Shown here piece after piece: positions 32,194 to 43,693 of a DNA stretch of 64,000 bases. The notes beneath the pieces are model-generated. The model was not told the DNA's origin, made no database searches, and saw only the letters and a program-made list of their open reading frames with translations. Source of the stretch: Rhodospirillales bacterium URHD0017 (GTDB lineage Bacteria > Pseudomonadota > Alphaproteobacteria > Reyranellales > Reyranellaceae); contig FODP01000006.1 of the NCBI GenBank assembly GCA_900110395.1, forward strand, positions 77,581 through 141,580, given 5' to 3'. Each line of letters begins with the position of its first letter. The stretch's first letter is position 1. The position numbers were made by a program, and so were the translations under genes.

Positions 32194-32400
32194 GGTCTGC
32201 TCCTATTGTGCACCGCGGTAGTCGATGCTGCGTTGCACTAAGCAAATATAGGCCCTTGAGTTACAACGATAAGTGAAGGCTTGGAACGACTGATATGCAA
32301 CGGGTGCATAGTGCTTCCTGCATGCGCATTTCGCAGGCGCGAGAGTACGAATATTGCTCAGATTGCCTCCCCCAGACCTGCCGCGTAGGGTCCCGCCGAC

Positions 32401-34410
32401 ATGACTTCCGCCCCAGACGACGTCCTCCAGCTGCTGCGCCAGCGAGGCCGCAATCCCGACGCTTCGGCCCTCGATTCCCTGATGCGTGGCGTCGCCGCGG
32501 CGCCCGAGGGACTGGCCGGTCCCGAATGGGTCGAACTGGTCGATCCCAGTGCGGATGCCGACCTCACCCGCGCGCTCAAGGCTTGGCGCGAGGAGCTGGC
32601 GCGGGCCGATGACGGGCTCGGCGCCTCGCCGGCACCGCTGTCGCGCCTGACCGCGCTGCGCGCCGAGCTGCGGCAGCGCGGCCTCGACGGTTTCGTGGTG
32701 CCGCGCGCTGACGAGCATCAAGGCGAATACGTGCCACGACGCTCGCAGCGGCTCGCCTGGCTTACCGGCTTCCGCGGCTCGGCCGGCCTCGCCATCGCAC
32801 TGGACGATCGCGCGGCGATCTTCATCGACGGGCGCTACACGCTGGCGGTGCGCGCGCAGGTCGATACCGACGCCTTCGTGCCACATCAGATCCCCGAGGA
32901 ATCGCCCGAGACCTGGATCGCCGAGAACCTGCCCAGGGGTGGCAAGCTCGGCTTCGATCCCTGGCTGGTGACGGTGGACGGCCATGACCGCTTCGCCCGC
33001 GCCTGCCAGCGCGCTGGCGGCGACTTCGTGCCGGTCGATTCCAATCCCGTCGACGCCGTGTGGCGCGACCGCCCGCCGGCGCCGCTGGCCCCGGTGCTGC
33101 CGCATCCCGACGAGTTCGCGGGCGAGAGCAGCGCCGCCAAGCGCGCGCGCATCGCCGTAACGGTCAAGGCCAAGGGAGCCGATGTCGCGCTGATCACGCA
33201 GCCGGATTCGATCGCCTGGCTCTTGAACGTGCGCGGCGGCGACGTGCCGCGCACGCCCTTCCCGCTGGGCTTTGCAATGCTGCACAGCGACGGCCACGTC
33301 GATCTCTACATGGACCGTCGCAAGGTGCCCGACCGGACGCTGTCCTGGCTGGGCAACGCCGTGACCTTGGCGCCGACCGACGAGCTGGGCGCCGCGCTCG
33401 ACATGCTGGGCAAGGTGAACAAGAAGGTCCTGATCGAGACCGCGACGGCGCCGATCTGGGCCGCCAACCGGCTACAGGGCGCGGGCGTCACGGTGGTCCG
33501 CGACGCCGATCCGGTGGCGCTGCCCAAGGCCTGCAAGAACGCCGTCGAGATGGAGGGCATCCGCAACGCCCATCGCCGCGACGGCGCCGCGGTCAGCCGC
33601 TTCCTGGGCTGGCTGGGACGCGAATCGAAGGGCGGCAGCTTGCGCGAGATCGAAGTGTCGGACCGCCTGCAGGCGCTGCGTCAGGAGACCGGCAAGCTGC
33701 GCGACCTGAGCTTCGACACCATCTCCGGCGCCGGCCCCAACGGCGCCATCGTGCATTATCACGCGTCCGAGGCGACCGAGCGCACGCTCGAGCCGGGCAG
33801 CCTCTATCTGGTGGATTCAGGCGGCCAGTACCGCGACGGCACGACCGACGTCACGCGCACGGTGGCGGTCGGCTCGCCGACCCCCGAGATGCGCGACCGC
33901 TTCACGCGCGTGCTCAAGGGCCATATCGCGCTCGCCATGGCACGCTTTCCAGCCGGCACGACGGGCTCGCAGCTCGACGCGCTGGCGCGCTATGCGCTGT
34001 GGCAGGCCGGTCTCGACTACGACCACGGCACCGGCCACGGAGTCGGCGCCTATCTCTCGGTGCACGAAGGGCCGCACCGCATCTCCAAGATGCCGAACAA
34101 CGTCGCCCTGCAGCCCGGCATGATCGTCAGCAACGAGCCCGGCTACTACAAGACCGACGCCTACGGCATCCGCATCGAGAACCTGGTCGCGGTGCGCGAG
34201 GCGAAGATCGAGGGCGCCGACCGGCGCTACCTCGAATTCGAGACCCTGACCCTGGCGCCGATCGACCTCGCCTGTGTCGAGCCCGGCCTGTTGACCGAAG
34301 CCGAGCGTCAGTGGCTGAACGACTATCACCGCCGCGTGCGCGAGACGGTGGCGCCGCAGGTCGACGAGGCGACGAAAGCATGGCTCGTAGAGGCGACGCG
34401 CGCGATTTAA
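32401..34410 (+). CDS. Xaa-Pro aminopeptidase (M24B)
   Basis: A 669-residue aminopeptidase P of the three-domain type, which removes an N-terminal residue next to proline. The creatinase-like domains (VPRADEHQGEYVP, WLTGFRGSAGLA) are followed by the pita-bread domain with the metal ligands: VDSGGQYRDGTTDVTRT (two Asp), HGTGHGVGAYLSVHEGPHRI (His), SNEPGYY (Glu) and IRIENLV (Glu). It is longer than usual because of a 75-residue N-terminal extension of unknown role; no internal start looks better. It is cytosolic and monocistronic. Confidence 0.92.
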   Translation: MTSAPDDVLQLLRQRGRNPDASALDSLMRGVAAAPEGLAGPEWVELVDPSADADLTRALKAWREELARADDGLGASPAPLSRLTALRAELRQRGLDGFVVPRADEHQGEYVPRRSQRLAWLTGFRGSAGLAIALDDRAAIFIDGRYTLAVRAQVDTDAFVPHQIPEESPETWIAENLPRGGKLGFDPWLVTVDGHDRFARACQRAGGDFVPVDSNPVDAVWRDRPPAPLAPVLPHPDEFAGESSAAKRARIAVTVKAKGADVALITQPDSIAWLLNVRGGDVPRTPFPLGFAMLHSDGHVDLYMDRRKVPDRTLSWLGNAVTLAPTDELGAALDMLGKVNKKVLIETATAPIWAANRLQGAGVTVVRDADPVALPKACKNAVEMEGIRNAHRRDGAAVSRFLGWLGRESKGGSLREIEVSDRLQALRQETGKLRDLSFDTISGAGPNGAIVHYHASEATERTLEPGSLYLVDSGGQYRDGTTDVTRTVAVGSPTPEMRDRFTRVLKGHIALAMARFPAGTTGSQLDALARYALWQAGLDYDHGTGHGVGAYLSVHEGPHRISKMPNNVALQPGMIVSNEPGYYKTDAYGIRIENLVAVREAKIEGADRRYLEFETLTLAPIDLACVEPGLLTEAERQWLNDYHRRVRETVAPQVDEATKAWLVEATRAI

Positions 34411-34414
34411 GTTT

Positions 34415-34541
34415 CCTCCCCATCGTCTTCGATGGGGAGGTGTCCGCGAAGCGGACGGAGGGGTCATGAGCACCAGCGATGATGCTCATAACCCCTCCGT
34501 CGCCGTATGACGGCGACACCTCCCCAGCTTCGCTGGGGAGG
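34415..34541. repeat. Multi-hairpin palindromic element
   Basis: The gap between convergent genes is almost wholly palindromic. There are hairpins at 34415-34440 (arms CCTCCCCATCG), a short GTCCGC/GCGGAC hairpin, a long one with GGAGGGGT and ACCCCTCC arms around TGAGCA...TGCTCA, a GTCGCCGT/ACGGCGAC hairpin, and 34519-34541 (arms CCTCCCCAGC). The outer CCTCCCC arms can also pair across the whole element. This looks like a mobile intergenic repeat able to fold as a cruciform. Confidence 0.8.
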
Positions 34542-34550
34542 AACGACGCG

Positions 34551-35585
34551 TTAGTCCTTCAATTCCGTCCGCCCGAGCACGACGTCTTCATAGACGTGCA
34601 GCGAGGGCAGGCCGCCGGTGTGCATGAACAGCACCTTGGCATTGGGCTTGAAGTGGCCCTGGCGCGCGAGGCCGATCAGCCCGGCCATGATCTTTCCGGT
34701 ATAGACCGGGTCGAGCAGGACGCCTTCGGTGCGCGCCAACATCTGCACGGCTTCGACCATCCTGGCGTTGGGCACGGAATATTTCGGCTGCCAGTAGCCG
34801 CCGAAGCTCTTGACCGCTTCGCGCGGCACCTTGCCGATGCCCAAAAGGTCGGCCACCGCCTGCGCCTCCTTGAGAACCAGCGGCTCCTGGTCGGCGGGAT
34901 CGCGGCTGACGCCGATGCCGATCAGCGGGATCTTGATGTGGTTGCCGAAGAAGCCCGCGGCCATGCCGCCATGGGTGCCTGAGCTGCCCGAGCCGACGAC
35001 GACGGCATCGAGCGCCAAGCCCATGTCCGACCATTGCTGCTGCATTTCCTGCACGCAGGCGACATAGCCCAGGCCGCCGATCGCGTTCGAGCCACCACCC
35101 GGGATGACGTAGCCCTTGCGGCCAAGCGAGGCGACTTCCTGCGCTACCTTCGACATGGCGGCGCCCATGTCGGAACCGCCAGGCACCACGGTGATGGCCT
35201 CGACGCCCATCAGCTCGAACATGAAGTTGTTGCCGCCGGCCTCCTTGCTGTAGCTGCCGGGAACGCGCTCCTCGATCACGAAGCGGCATTTCAGCCCTTC
35301 CTTGATCGCTGCAGAAAGGGTGATGCGGCAGTGGTTGGACTGTGGCGCGCCGCAGGTGATCAGCGTGTCGGCACCCTGGGCCAGCGCGTCCGCAGCGAGA
35401 AACTCGAGCTTGCGGGTCTTGTTGCCGCCGGGGAAGAGGCCCAGCAGGTCGTCGCGCTTGATCCAGATCTCCGGGCCGACGCCGCCGGGACAGCTCGCCG
35501 CCAGGGCCTTGGTGAAATGCGGAAGGGGCTCGATGGGTGTGGGGGCGTGAGTGTAGCGACGACGCGGAAAACGAGCCAGATCCAT
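34551..35585 (-). CDS. D-cysteine desulfhydrase / ACC deaminase family enzyme
   Basis: A 344-residue fold-type II PLP enzyme. The cofactor lysine lies in GGNKTRKLE near residue 55; CGAPQSNHCR and GSGSSGTHGGMAAG are the substrate and phosphate loops. The family splits D-cysteine to pyruvate, sulfide and ammonia, or deaminates 1-aminocyclopropane-1-carboxylate. The sequence best suits the D-cysteine desulfhydrase branch, but I leave the symbol open because substrate choice depends on few residues. The gene stands between ligA and a multi-hairpin repeat on the minus strand. Confidence 0.82.
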   Translation of the reverse strand: MDLARFPRRRYTHAPTPIEPLPHFTKALAASCPGGVGPEIWIKRDDLLGLFPGGNKTRKLEFLAADALAQGADTLITCGAPQSNHCRITLSAAIKEGLKCRFVIEERVPGSYSKEAGGNNFMFELMGVEAITVVPGGSDMGAAMSKVAQEVASLGRKGYVIPGGGSNAIGGLGYVACVQEMQQQWSDMGLALDAVVVGSGSSGTHGGMAAGFFGNHIKIPLIGIGVSRDPADQEPLVLKEAQAVADLLGIGKVPREAVKSFGGYWQPKYSVPNARMVEAVQMLARTEGVLLDPVYTGKIMAGLIGLARQGHFKPNAKVLFMHTGGLPSLHVYEDVVLGRTELKD

Positions 35586-35711
35586 CCGTTCAACTCCAAT
35601 GAAACGGTGCAGGCTCTAGCATCCCGCGCGGCTTCGAGGAAGCGATCGGCGAGCGGACATCAAACTCGTTTTCCGCGTGGATTGTGACGTCTTGACAACC
35701 TAAGGCTCAGA

Positions 35712-37877
<2,166 letters not shown>

Positions 37878-39557
37878 CTAACCTGCCGCCGCCAACAGCC
37901 GGTCGGCCGCGGCCCGCGCCTCGGCCGTCACCTGCGCGCCCGACAGCATGCGGGCAATCTCCTCGCGGCGGCCCTTGGCGTCCAGGGCCAACACATCGGT
38001 GCTGGCCGCACTCTTGGTCGTGGTCTTGCGGATCAGCCAGTGCCGGTCGGCGACGGCTGCGACCTGCGGCGAGTGCGTGACCACCAGCACCTGCACGTCC
38101 TTGGCCAGCCGCTTCAGCCGCTCACCGACCGCGGCGGCCGTGGCGCCGCCGATCCCCGAATCGACTTCGTCGAACACGATGGTCGCGGCATCGCCGACCT
38201 TGGCCAGGCAGACTTTCAGCGCCAGCAGGAAGCGCGACAGCTCGCCTCCCGAGGCGATGCGCGCGATCGGCGCCGGCGGCGTGCCGGGATTGGTGGCCAC
38301 GGTGAATTGCACCCGATCGATGCCGTTCTCCGACCATTCGGGCTCCGGCAAGGCTGCGAGATCGGTGACGAACCTGGCCTTCTCGAGCTTGAGCGGCACC
38401 AGCTCGGCCGCAACCGCCTTGTCGAGCCGCGCCGCGCCCTTGCGGCGGGCAGCGGCCTGAGCCTCGGCGGCGGCGACATAGGCCGCGCGTGCGGCCTTCG
38501 CCTCGCTGGCCAGCCGCTTGAGGCCGGCTTCGCCGTCGTCGAGCGCCGCCAGTTGCGCGATGAAGCGCTCGGTCAGCGCCGCCAGCTCCGGCACCGTGAC
38601 ACTGTGCTTGCGCGCCGCCGCACGCAGCGCGAACAGCCGCTCCTCGACCTTTTCCAGACGCGCGGGATCGAACTCCAGTGCTGCCTGTGCCGCCTCGAGC
38701 TGGGCCTGCGCCTCGGTGGCTTCGCTCAGCGCCCGGTCGAGCGCCGCCAGCGCCGTGTCGAGCCGGCCCATCGCCTTGTCGACATTGCGCTCGACCAGCC
38801 GATGCGCATTGCGCAAGGCGCCGACCGCGCCGCGTCCGTGCTCGAGCTCGCTCATCGCCTGCGCCACGGCCTCGCCAAGCGCGCTGCCGGCGCGCAGGAG
38901 CTGGCGCTCCTCGGCAAGTTTTTCCTCGTCGTCGGCCTTGGGCGAAAGCGCCTCCAGCTCCTTCACCGAATGGCGCAGGAAATCTTCGTCGCGGCGCGCC
39001 GCCGCTGCCGCAGCCCCGGCATCGGCGCGCGCCTGTTCGGCCGCCCGCCAGGCGTGCCAGGCCGCGCGCACCGCCTCGGCCTGCTTTTCCAGCCCGGCAA
39101 AGGCGTCGAGCGACGCACGATGCGTCGCCATGTCCAGAAGGCCGTGCTGTTCCATCTGGCCCTGGATTTCGACCAGGGTGTCGCCGAGCCGGCGCAGCAA
39201 AGCCACCGAGGCCGGCTGATCGTTGACGAAGGCGCGGCCGCGGCCGTCGGCGCCGACGATGCGCCGCAGGGTGAGCGCGTCATCGTCTTCAAGGCCCTGC
39301 TCCGCCAGCACCGCATGCGCGGGGTGGTCCTTGGGCAGGTCGAACGAGGCGGCCACCGAAGCCTGGGTCGCGCCACGCCGCACCGCGGCCGATTCGGCGC
39401 GATTGCCCAGCGCCAGGCCGAGCGCATCGATCAGGATGGACTTGCCGGCGCCGGTCTCGCCGGTCAGCGCGCCCAGCCCGCCGTTGCGCGAGCGTACGAA
39501 GTCGAGGTCGAGCTTCTCGATCAGCACGAAGTCGCGGATCGAAAGCGAGACCAGCAT
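37878..39557 (-). CDS. recN: DNA repair protein RecN
   Basis: A 559-residue SMC-like ATPase acting early in double-strand-break repair. Walker A is GETGAGKSILIDAL (near 31-44); the signature and Walker B are at the end (ASGGELSRFLLAL and TIVFDEVDSGIGG). A coiled coil rich in Ala, Glu and Arg lies between (about 170-350). The ATG at 39557 begins MLVSLSIRDFVLIEKLDL, the conserved RecN start; a longer frame runs into bamD. It sits eight bases behind bamD and nine ahead of ligA. Confidence 0.95.
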   Translation of the reverse strand: MLVSLSIRDFVLIEKLDLDFVRSRNGGLGALTGETGAGKSILIDALGLALGNRAESAAVRRGATQASVAASFDLPKDHPAHAVLAEQGLEDDDALTLRRIVGADGRGRAFVNDQPASVALLRRLGDTLVEIQGQMEQHGLLDMATHRASLDAFAGLEKQAEAVRAAWHAWRAAEQARADAGAAAAAARRDEDFLRHSVKELEALSPKADDEEKLAEERQLLRAGSALGEAVAQAMSELEHGRGAVGALRNAHRLVERNVDKAMGRLDTALAALDRALSEATEAQAQLEAAQAALEFDPARLEKVEERLFALRAAARKHSVTVPELAALTERFIAQLAALDDGEAGLKRLASEAKAARAAYVAAAEAQAAARRKGAARLDKAVAAELVPLKLEKARFVTDLAALPEPEWSENGIDRVQFTVATNPGTPPAPIARIASGGELSRFLLALKVCLAKVGDAATIVFDEVDSGIGGATAAAVGERLKRLAKDVQVLVVTHSPQVAAVADRHWLIRKTTTKSAASTDVLALDAKGRREEIARMLSGAQVTAEARAAADRLLAAAG

Positions 39558-39564
39558 GCAGGGA

Positions 39565-40377
39565 TCAGAACAGGCCGAAGAACCAGCCGCGCTTTTCGTC
39601 GGATGGCGCAGGCGTGCCTTCACCGGTCATCAGGTAGTAGCTGTCCTGGTACCACTCGCTGCCCGGGAAGTTGAAGCCGAGCACCGCCGCCGCCTCCTGG
39701 GCCTCGTTCTTGACGCCGAGCGACAGGTAGCTCTCGACCAGGCGGTGCAGCGCCTCCGGCACGTGCGTGGTCGTCTGGTAGCGCTCGATCACCACGCGAT
39801 AGCGGTTGATGGCACCGACATATTGCTGGTTGCTCTGATAGTAGCGGCCGACCGCCATCTCCTTGCCGGCGAGATGGTCGATGGCGAGTTCGACCTTGAG
39901 GCGGGCGTCGCGGGCATAGGGCGATTCAGGGAAGCGCTTGACCACCTCGGCCAGCGCATCGAGCGCCTGCTGTGTAACGCGCTGGTCGCGCCCGACGTCG
40001 GAGATCTGCTCGTAGAAACAGAGCGCCTTCAGGTAATAGGCGTAGGGGATGTCGCGATGGCCAGGATGCAGCTGGATGAAGCGGTCCAGCGCGATGATAG
40101 CGTCGTCGTACTTGTTCGACTGGTAGTAGGAGAAGGCGGCCATGATCTGCGCCTTGGTCGCCCACACCGAATAGGGATGCTGGCGGTCGACTTCCTCGAA
40201 GCCCTTGGCAGCGGCCTTGTACTGCTGCGCGCCGAGGTCATCGAGCGCGCGGTTGTAGAGCTGCTCGACCGGCTGCTCGACGTAGTTCTTGTCATCGTCC
40301 GACGAGCCGCAGCCGGAAAGGCCGAGCGTCGTGACAGTCAAGGCAAACCCAGTAAAGATCGCTTTCCACATACCCAT
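39565..40377 (-). CDS. bamD: Outer-membrane assembly lipoprotein BamD
   Basis: A 270-residue lipoprotein of the BAM complex, which folds beta-barrel proteins into the outer membrane. The lipobox is LSGC (Cys about 23) after a hydrophobic signal. Tetratricopeptide repeats follow: LYNRALDDLGAQQYKAAAKGFEEVDRQHP and later AFSYYQSNKYDDAIIALDRFIQLHP. It belongs to the ftsZ-bamD-recN-ligA order common in alphaproteobacteria. A strong terminator separates it from ftsZ, so it should have its own promoter in the 100-base gap. Confidence 0.93.
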   Translation of the reverse strand: MGMWKAIFTGFALTVTTLGLSGCGSSDDDKNYVEQPVEQLYNRALDDLGAQQYKAAAKGFEEVDRQHPYSVWATKAQIMAAFSYYQSNKYDDAIIALDRFIQLHPGHRDIPYAYYLKALCFYEQISDVGRDQRVTQQALDALAEVVKRFPESPYARDARLKVELAIDHLAGKEMAVGRYYQSNQQYVGAINRYRVVIERYQTTTHVPEALHRLVESYLSLGVKNEAQEAAAVLGFNFPGSEWYQDSYYLMTGEGTPAPSDEKRGWFFGLF

Positions 40378-40420
40378 TCGAACCCGTTGCGCCGGCGCGT
40401 TTATATCACCGCCCGGGCCG

Positions 40421-40448
40421 AAAAAAGAGGGGCCGTGACCGGCCCCTC
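40421..40448 (-). terminator. Rho-independent terminator of ftsZ
   Basis: A perfect nine-pair G+C stem (GAGGGGCCG, loop of four, CGGCCCCTC; 40427-40448) is followed on the minus strand by six T (complement of 40421-40426). It lies about 31 bases after the ftsZ stop and should end the dcw transcript before bamD. Confidence 0.9.
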
Positions 40449-40479
40449 GAGTGATGCGTGGAGAACTTGCAGGCCTACG

Positions 40480-42267
40480 TCAGTTGGCTTGCCGACGCAG
40501 GAACGCGGGAATCTGCAGGTCGTCGTCATCCCGCGCCGGCTTGGCCCGCTCGGTGACGTCGAGATTGATCGAGGCCTGGGCCGGAGCCGGCCGCGGCGCG
40601 GGCTTGGGAGCCACCGCCACGACATTTTCCGGCACCGTGCGCGGAGCGACCGGCTCGGCGGCAGGAGCCACCGGCTTGGGTGCGGCAAACGCGCCAGTGA
40701 TGCGCTGGAACAGGTTGGGCGCGCGGCTCTCGCTGGCCGCCCGCGCGGCAACCGGTCGCGTCATGGGCTCACTGGCCCGCACCGCCGGCCTGGCCGCCGG
40801 ACGGCTGACGCGCCAGTCGTTCTCGTCGACCAGCGGCCGCGGCGGCGCGGCCGCAGGCGGCGGCGCCGCGATGGGCGCAGCCGTCGCCGCGATCGGCGGC
40901 GCGGCAGGCATGACCGGTGCCACCGGCGCCGGAGCGGCGACGGGGGCTGGAGCAGGCGCCGGCTCGACCGGCGTTGCAACGATCTGGGCCGGGATCGGCA
41001 TCTCGGCCATCGCCGGGATCGGCGGTGCCACCGGGGCCGGTGCGACCGGTGCCGCGGCGACCGGCGCCGGGGGAGCCACTGGCGCCATCACCTGCGGAGC
41101 GGCGGCGACCATGGGCGCCGGCGGTGCAGCCGGTATGGGAGCGGCCGGCATGGGAGCCGCAGGAGCCGCCACCGCAGCCGCCGGCATGGCGACGCGGCCG
41201 ACTGGCGGCGCGACCGGACGGCTGAGCGCCGGCTGGCCGGTCTGCATCGGCCGGTTCATGTCGAGCGACAGGTAGTTCGGCGCCGGCTGCTGGGCGGCCA
41301 TGGCGGCGATGCCGGTGGCAACCACCGACACGCGCATGCGGCCCTGCATCGTGGCGTCGAAGGTCGAGCCGAAGATGATGTTGGCGTCGGCGTCGACTTC
41401 CTCGCGGATGCGGTTGGCCGCCTCGTCGACCTCGTGCAGGGTCATGTCGAGGCCGCCCGTGATGTTGATGAGCACGCCCTTGGCGCCCTTCATCGAATGG
41501 TCTTCCAGCAGCGGGTTGGAGATCGCGCTCTCGGCCGCGACGCGGCTGCGATCCTGGCCCTCGGCCTCGCCGGTGCCCATCATCGCCTTGCCCATCTCGC
41601 CCATCACCGTGCGGATGTCGGCGAAGTCGAGGTTGATCAGGCCGGGCATGACCATGAGGTCGGTGACGCCGCGCACGCCCATGTGCAGCACGTCGTCGGC
41701 CATCTTGAAGGCGTCGGCGAAGGTCGTCTTCTCGTTGGCGATCTTGAACAGGTTCTGGTTGGGGATGACGATCAGCGTGTCGACCACCTTCTCCAGCTCG
41801 GTGATGCCCTGCTCGGCCGACTGCATGCGGCGGCGGCCTTCGAAGTGGAAAGGCTTCGTGACGACGCCGATGGTGAGGATGCCCTGCTCGCGCGCTGCGG
41901 CGGCGATGACCGGAGCCGCACCGGTGCCGGTGCCGCCGCCCATGCCGGCGGTGACGAACACCATGTTGGCCCCGTCGAGCAGTTGCAGGATCTCGGGCAG
42001 GGCCTCTTCGGCGGCCTGGCGGCCGACCTCGGGACGGGCGCCCGCGCCCAGGCCCTGGGTGATGGTGATGCCGAGCTGGACGCGGCGGTCGGCGAGCGAC
42101 TGGCCGAGCGCCTGCGCGTCGGTGTTGGCGACGATGAACTCCACCCCTTCCAGGGCGGCGCTGATCATGTTGTTGACGGCGTTTCCACCCGCGCCACCGA
42201 CGCCGATCACGGTGATACGCGGCTTAATCTCGGACTCCTTTTGGGGGAGGCTGAGGTTGATTGTCAT
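40480..42267 (-). CDS. ftsZ: Cell division protein FtsZ
   Basis: A 595-residue tubulin-like GTPase that forms the division ring. The signature GGGTGTG is at 110-116 and the T7 loop NLDFADI near 212-218. The globular core ends near 335. A linker of about 235 residues follows, extremely rich in alanine and proline (for example [20 protein letters not shown]), and then the C-terminal peptide [12 protein letters not shown], the FtsA/ZipA-type anchor site. The linker is far longer than the roughly 50 residues of E. coli. GGAGA precedes the ATG at 42267. It ends the dcw cluster ahead of a terminator. Confidence 0.97.
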   Translation of the reverse strand: MTINLSLPQKESEIKPRITVIGVGGAGGNAVNNMISAALEGVEFIVANTDAQALGQSLADRRVQLGITITQGLGAGARPEVGRQAAEEALPEILQLLDGANMVFVTAGMGGGTGTGAAPVIAAAAREQGILTIGVVTKPFHFEGRRRMQSAEQGITELEKVVDTLIVIPNQNLFKIANEKTTFADAFKMADDVLHMGVRGVTDLMVMPGLINLDFADIRTVMGEMGKAMMGTGEAEGQDRSRVAAESAISNPLLEDHSMKGAKGVLINITGGLDMTLHEVDEAANRIREEVDADANIIFGSTFDATMQGRMRVSVVATGIAAMAAQQPAPNYLSLDMNRPMQTGQPALSRPVAPPVGRVAMPAAAVAAPAAPMPAAPIPAAPPAPMVAAAPQVMAPVAPPAPVAAAPVAPAPVAPPIPAMAEMPIPAQIVATPVEPAPAPAPVAAPAPVAPVMPAAPPIAATAAPIAAPPPAAAPPRPLVDENDWRVSRPAARPAVRASEPMTRPVAARAASESRAPNLFQRITGAFAAPKPVAPAAEPVAPRTVPENVVAVAPKPAPRPAPAQASINLDVTERAKPARDDDDLQIPAFLRRQAN

Positions 42268-42412
42268 ACGGCTTCTCCACGCAAACGAGGGGGTAATCTG
42301 CTCGGAGCAGCGGCATGGACCCATTTTTTGGCCGGACCCTTTGCCGCCACCGGCTTTTCTTGCTTCTTATCAATAGCCTGTGGGGATTGCCTTTCCCCGC
42401 ACAACATATTGC
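42268..42412 (-). promoter_or_regulatory. ftsA-ftsZ spacer, probable ftsZ promoter region
   Basis: The 145-base spacer is the largest gap in the cluster and is A+T-richer than its flanks. It includes a GGGGA/TCCCC inverted pair (near 42370-42390) and TATTGATAA on the minus strand, a possible -10. A dedicated ftsZ promoter here is usual in alphaproteobacteria; which elements are used cannot be settled by reading. Confidence 0.4.
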
Positions 42413-43648
42413 CTAAAAGTTCTCCCTAATCCAACTGCCAATCCGCCCAATTCGACTCGCCGGCATCTCCATCGGCACCTGTTGAGCCTGACCGGCAGCA
42501 TGGTTGTTGAGTGCGAAGGCGAGCAGGCCGGCGGCAGCGGAAAACGCCGGGCCACCCGTCGAATCAGCGAGCCCGGCGAGCCGTAACGGGCCGCTGGTGC
42601 GGACTTTCTTGTTGAGGATCGCCGACGCGACTTCAGGGACACCGTCGAGCTGGCAGCCCCCGCCGACAAGAACGGCGCGCCCGCCGGCCAACTTATCCAC
42701 ACCGCTGGCCTCGAGCCGGCTGCGCACCAGCTCAAATGTCTCCTCGATGCGCGGGCGAATGATGCCGACCAGAATCGAGCGCGGGATGTGGTTGGGACGG
42801 GTGCGATCCTCCTCGCCGATCAGCGGCACGTCGATGATGTCGTACTCGTCGTTGGGCTTGGCGACGGCACGGCCGATCTGGGTCTTCATGCGCTCGGCGT
42901 GAGCGAGCGGCGTGGAAAGGCCACGGGCGATGTCGCGGGTGACATGCTCGCCGCCGACCGGGATCGAATCGACGTGCACGAGATGGCCTTCGTAGAAGAC
43001 GGCGATCGAGGTGGTGCCGCCACCCATGTCGATCAGGGTGACGCCGAGGTCACGCTCGTCGGACACCAGGGAGCTCAGGCCGGCGGCGTGGGCAGCCACG
43101 ACGCGATCGGCGATCTCGAGATGGGCGCGCCGCACGCAGACCTGCAGGTTGCGCATCGAGCCGCTGGCCGCCGTCACCAAGTGGACTTCCACGCCCAGGC
43201 GCTCGCCGAACATGCCGCGGGCGTCGCGCACCGGCGTGCCGTCGACCGAGAAGCCGATGGCCTCGGAATGGATGATGTCGCGGTCGGCCGTCTCGGCCGG
43301 CAGGTGGATGTGCTGCTGCACGCGGCGTACGTCGCGCTCGCCGATCTCGTGATGGCCGATCGCGACGTCGAGGCTCTGGTTGTGCGAGGCGGCCGAGCCG
43401 CCGCTCACGCCGACGATGACCTCGCGGACGTGCTCGCCACACATCTCCTCCGCGGTCGATACCGCCGAGGAGATGGCGCGCGTGGCGGCCTCCATGTCGA
43501 CGATGTTGCCCGACCGCATGCCCTGGGCTGGCTGATGGCCGATACCGACCACGCGCAAACCCTGGCCGTCGACCCGCGCCACGAAGCAGACGACCTTGCT
43601 GGTGCCGATATCGAGAGCCGCAATCACGCCGTTTCTTGTCTTAGCCAC
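42413..43648 (-). CDS. ftsA: Cell division protein FtsA
   Basis: A 411-residue actin-fold protein that anchors FtsZ to the membrane. ALDIGTSKV (phosphate 1), LIDMGGGTTSIAVF (phosphate 2) and AVLVGGGCQLDGV (adenosine motif) are present; the end SRIGRIGSWIRENF is an amphipathic membrane-binding helix. The start is a GTG at 43648 preceded by GGGGGAG. A 45-base gap to ftsQ includes TATAGT on the minus strand, perhaps a -10 element for an internal promoter. Confidence 0.96.
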   Translation of the reverse strand: MAKTRNGVIAALDIGTSKVVCFVARVDGQGLRVVGIGHQPAQGMRSGNIVDMEAATRAISSAVSTAEEMCGEHVREVIVGVSGGSAASHNQSLDVAIGHHEIGERDVRRVQQHIHLPAETADRDIIHSEAIGFSVDGTPVRDARGMFGERLGVEVHLVTAASGSMRNLQVCVRRAHLEIADRVVAAHAAGLSSLVSDERDLGVTLIDMGGGTTSIAVFYEGHLVHVDSIPVGGEHVTRDIARGLSTPLAHAERMKTQIGRAVAKPNDEYDIIDVPLIGEEDRTRPNHIPRSILVGIIRPRIEETFELVRSRLEASGVDKLAGGRAVLVGGGCQLDGVPEVASAILNKKVRTSGPLRLAGLADSTGGPAFSAAAGLLAFALNNHAAGQAQQVPMEMPASRIGRIGSWIRENF

Positions 43649-43693
43649 GATCTCCCCCGTCGCTACGCTTACACTATAGGTTCACCGAGCATT

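Noticed and set aside
25012..34541. Palindromic gaps considered as CRISPR repeats
   Set aside because: The palindromes are single, differ from each other and have no regular spacers; there are no cas genes.
39223..42429. 1,068-residue plus-strand frame opposite bamD and ftsZ
   Set aside because: It spans two genes and a terminator on the other strand and has low-complexity Arg/Gly/His content; an antisense artefact of the Ala/Pro linker of FtsZ.
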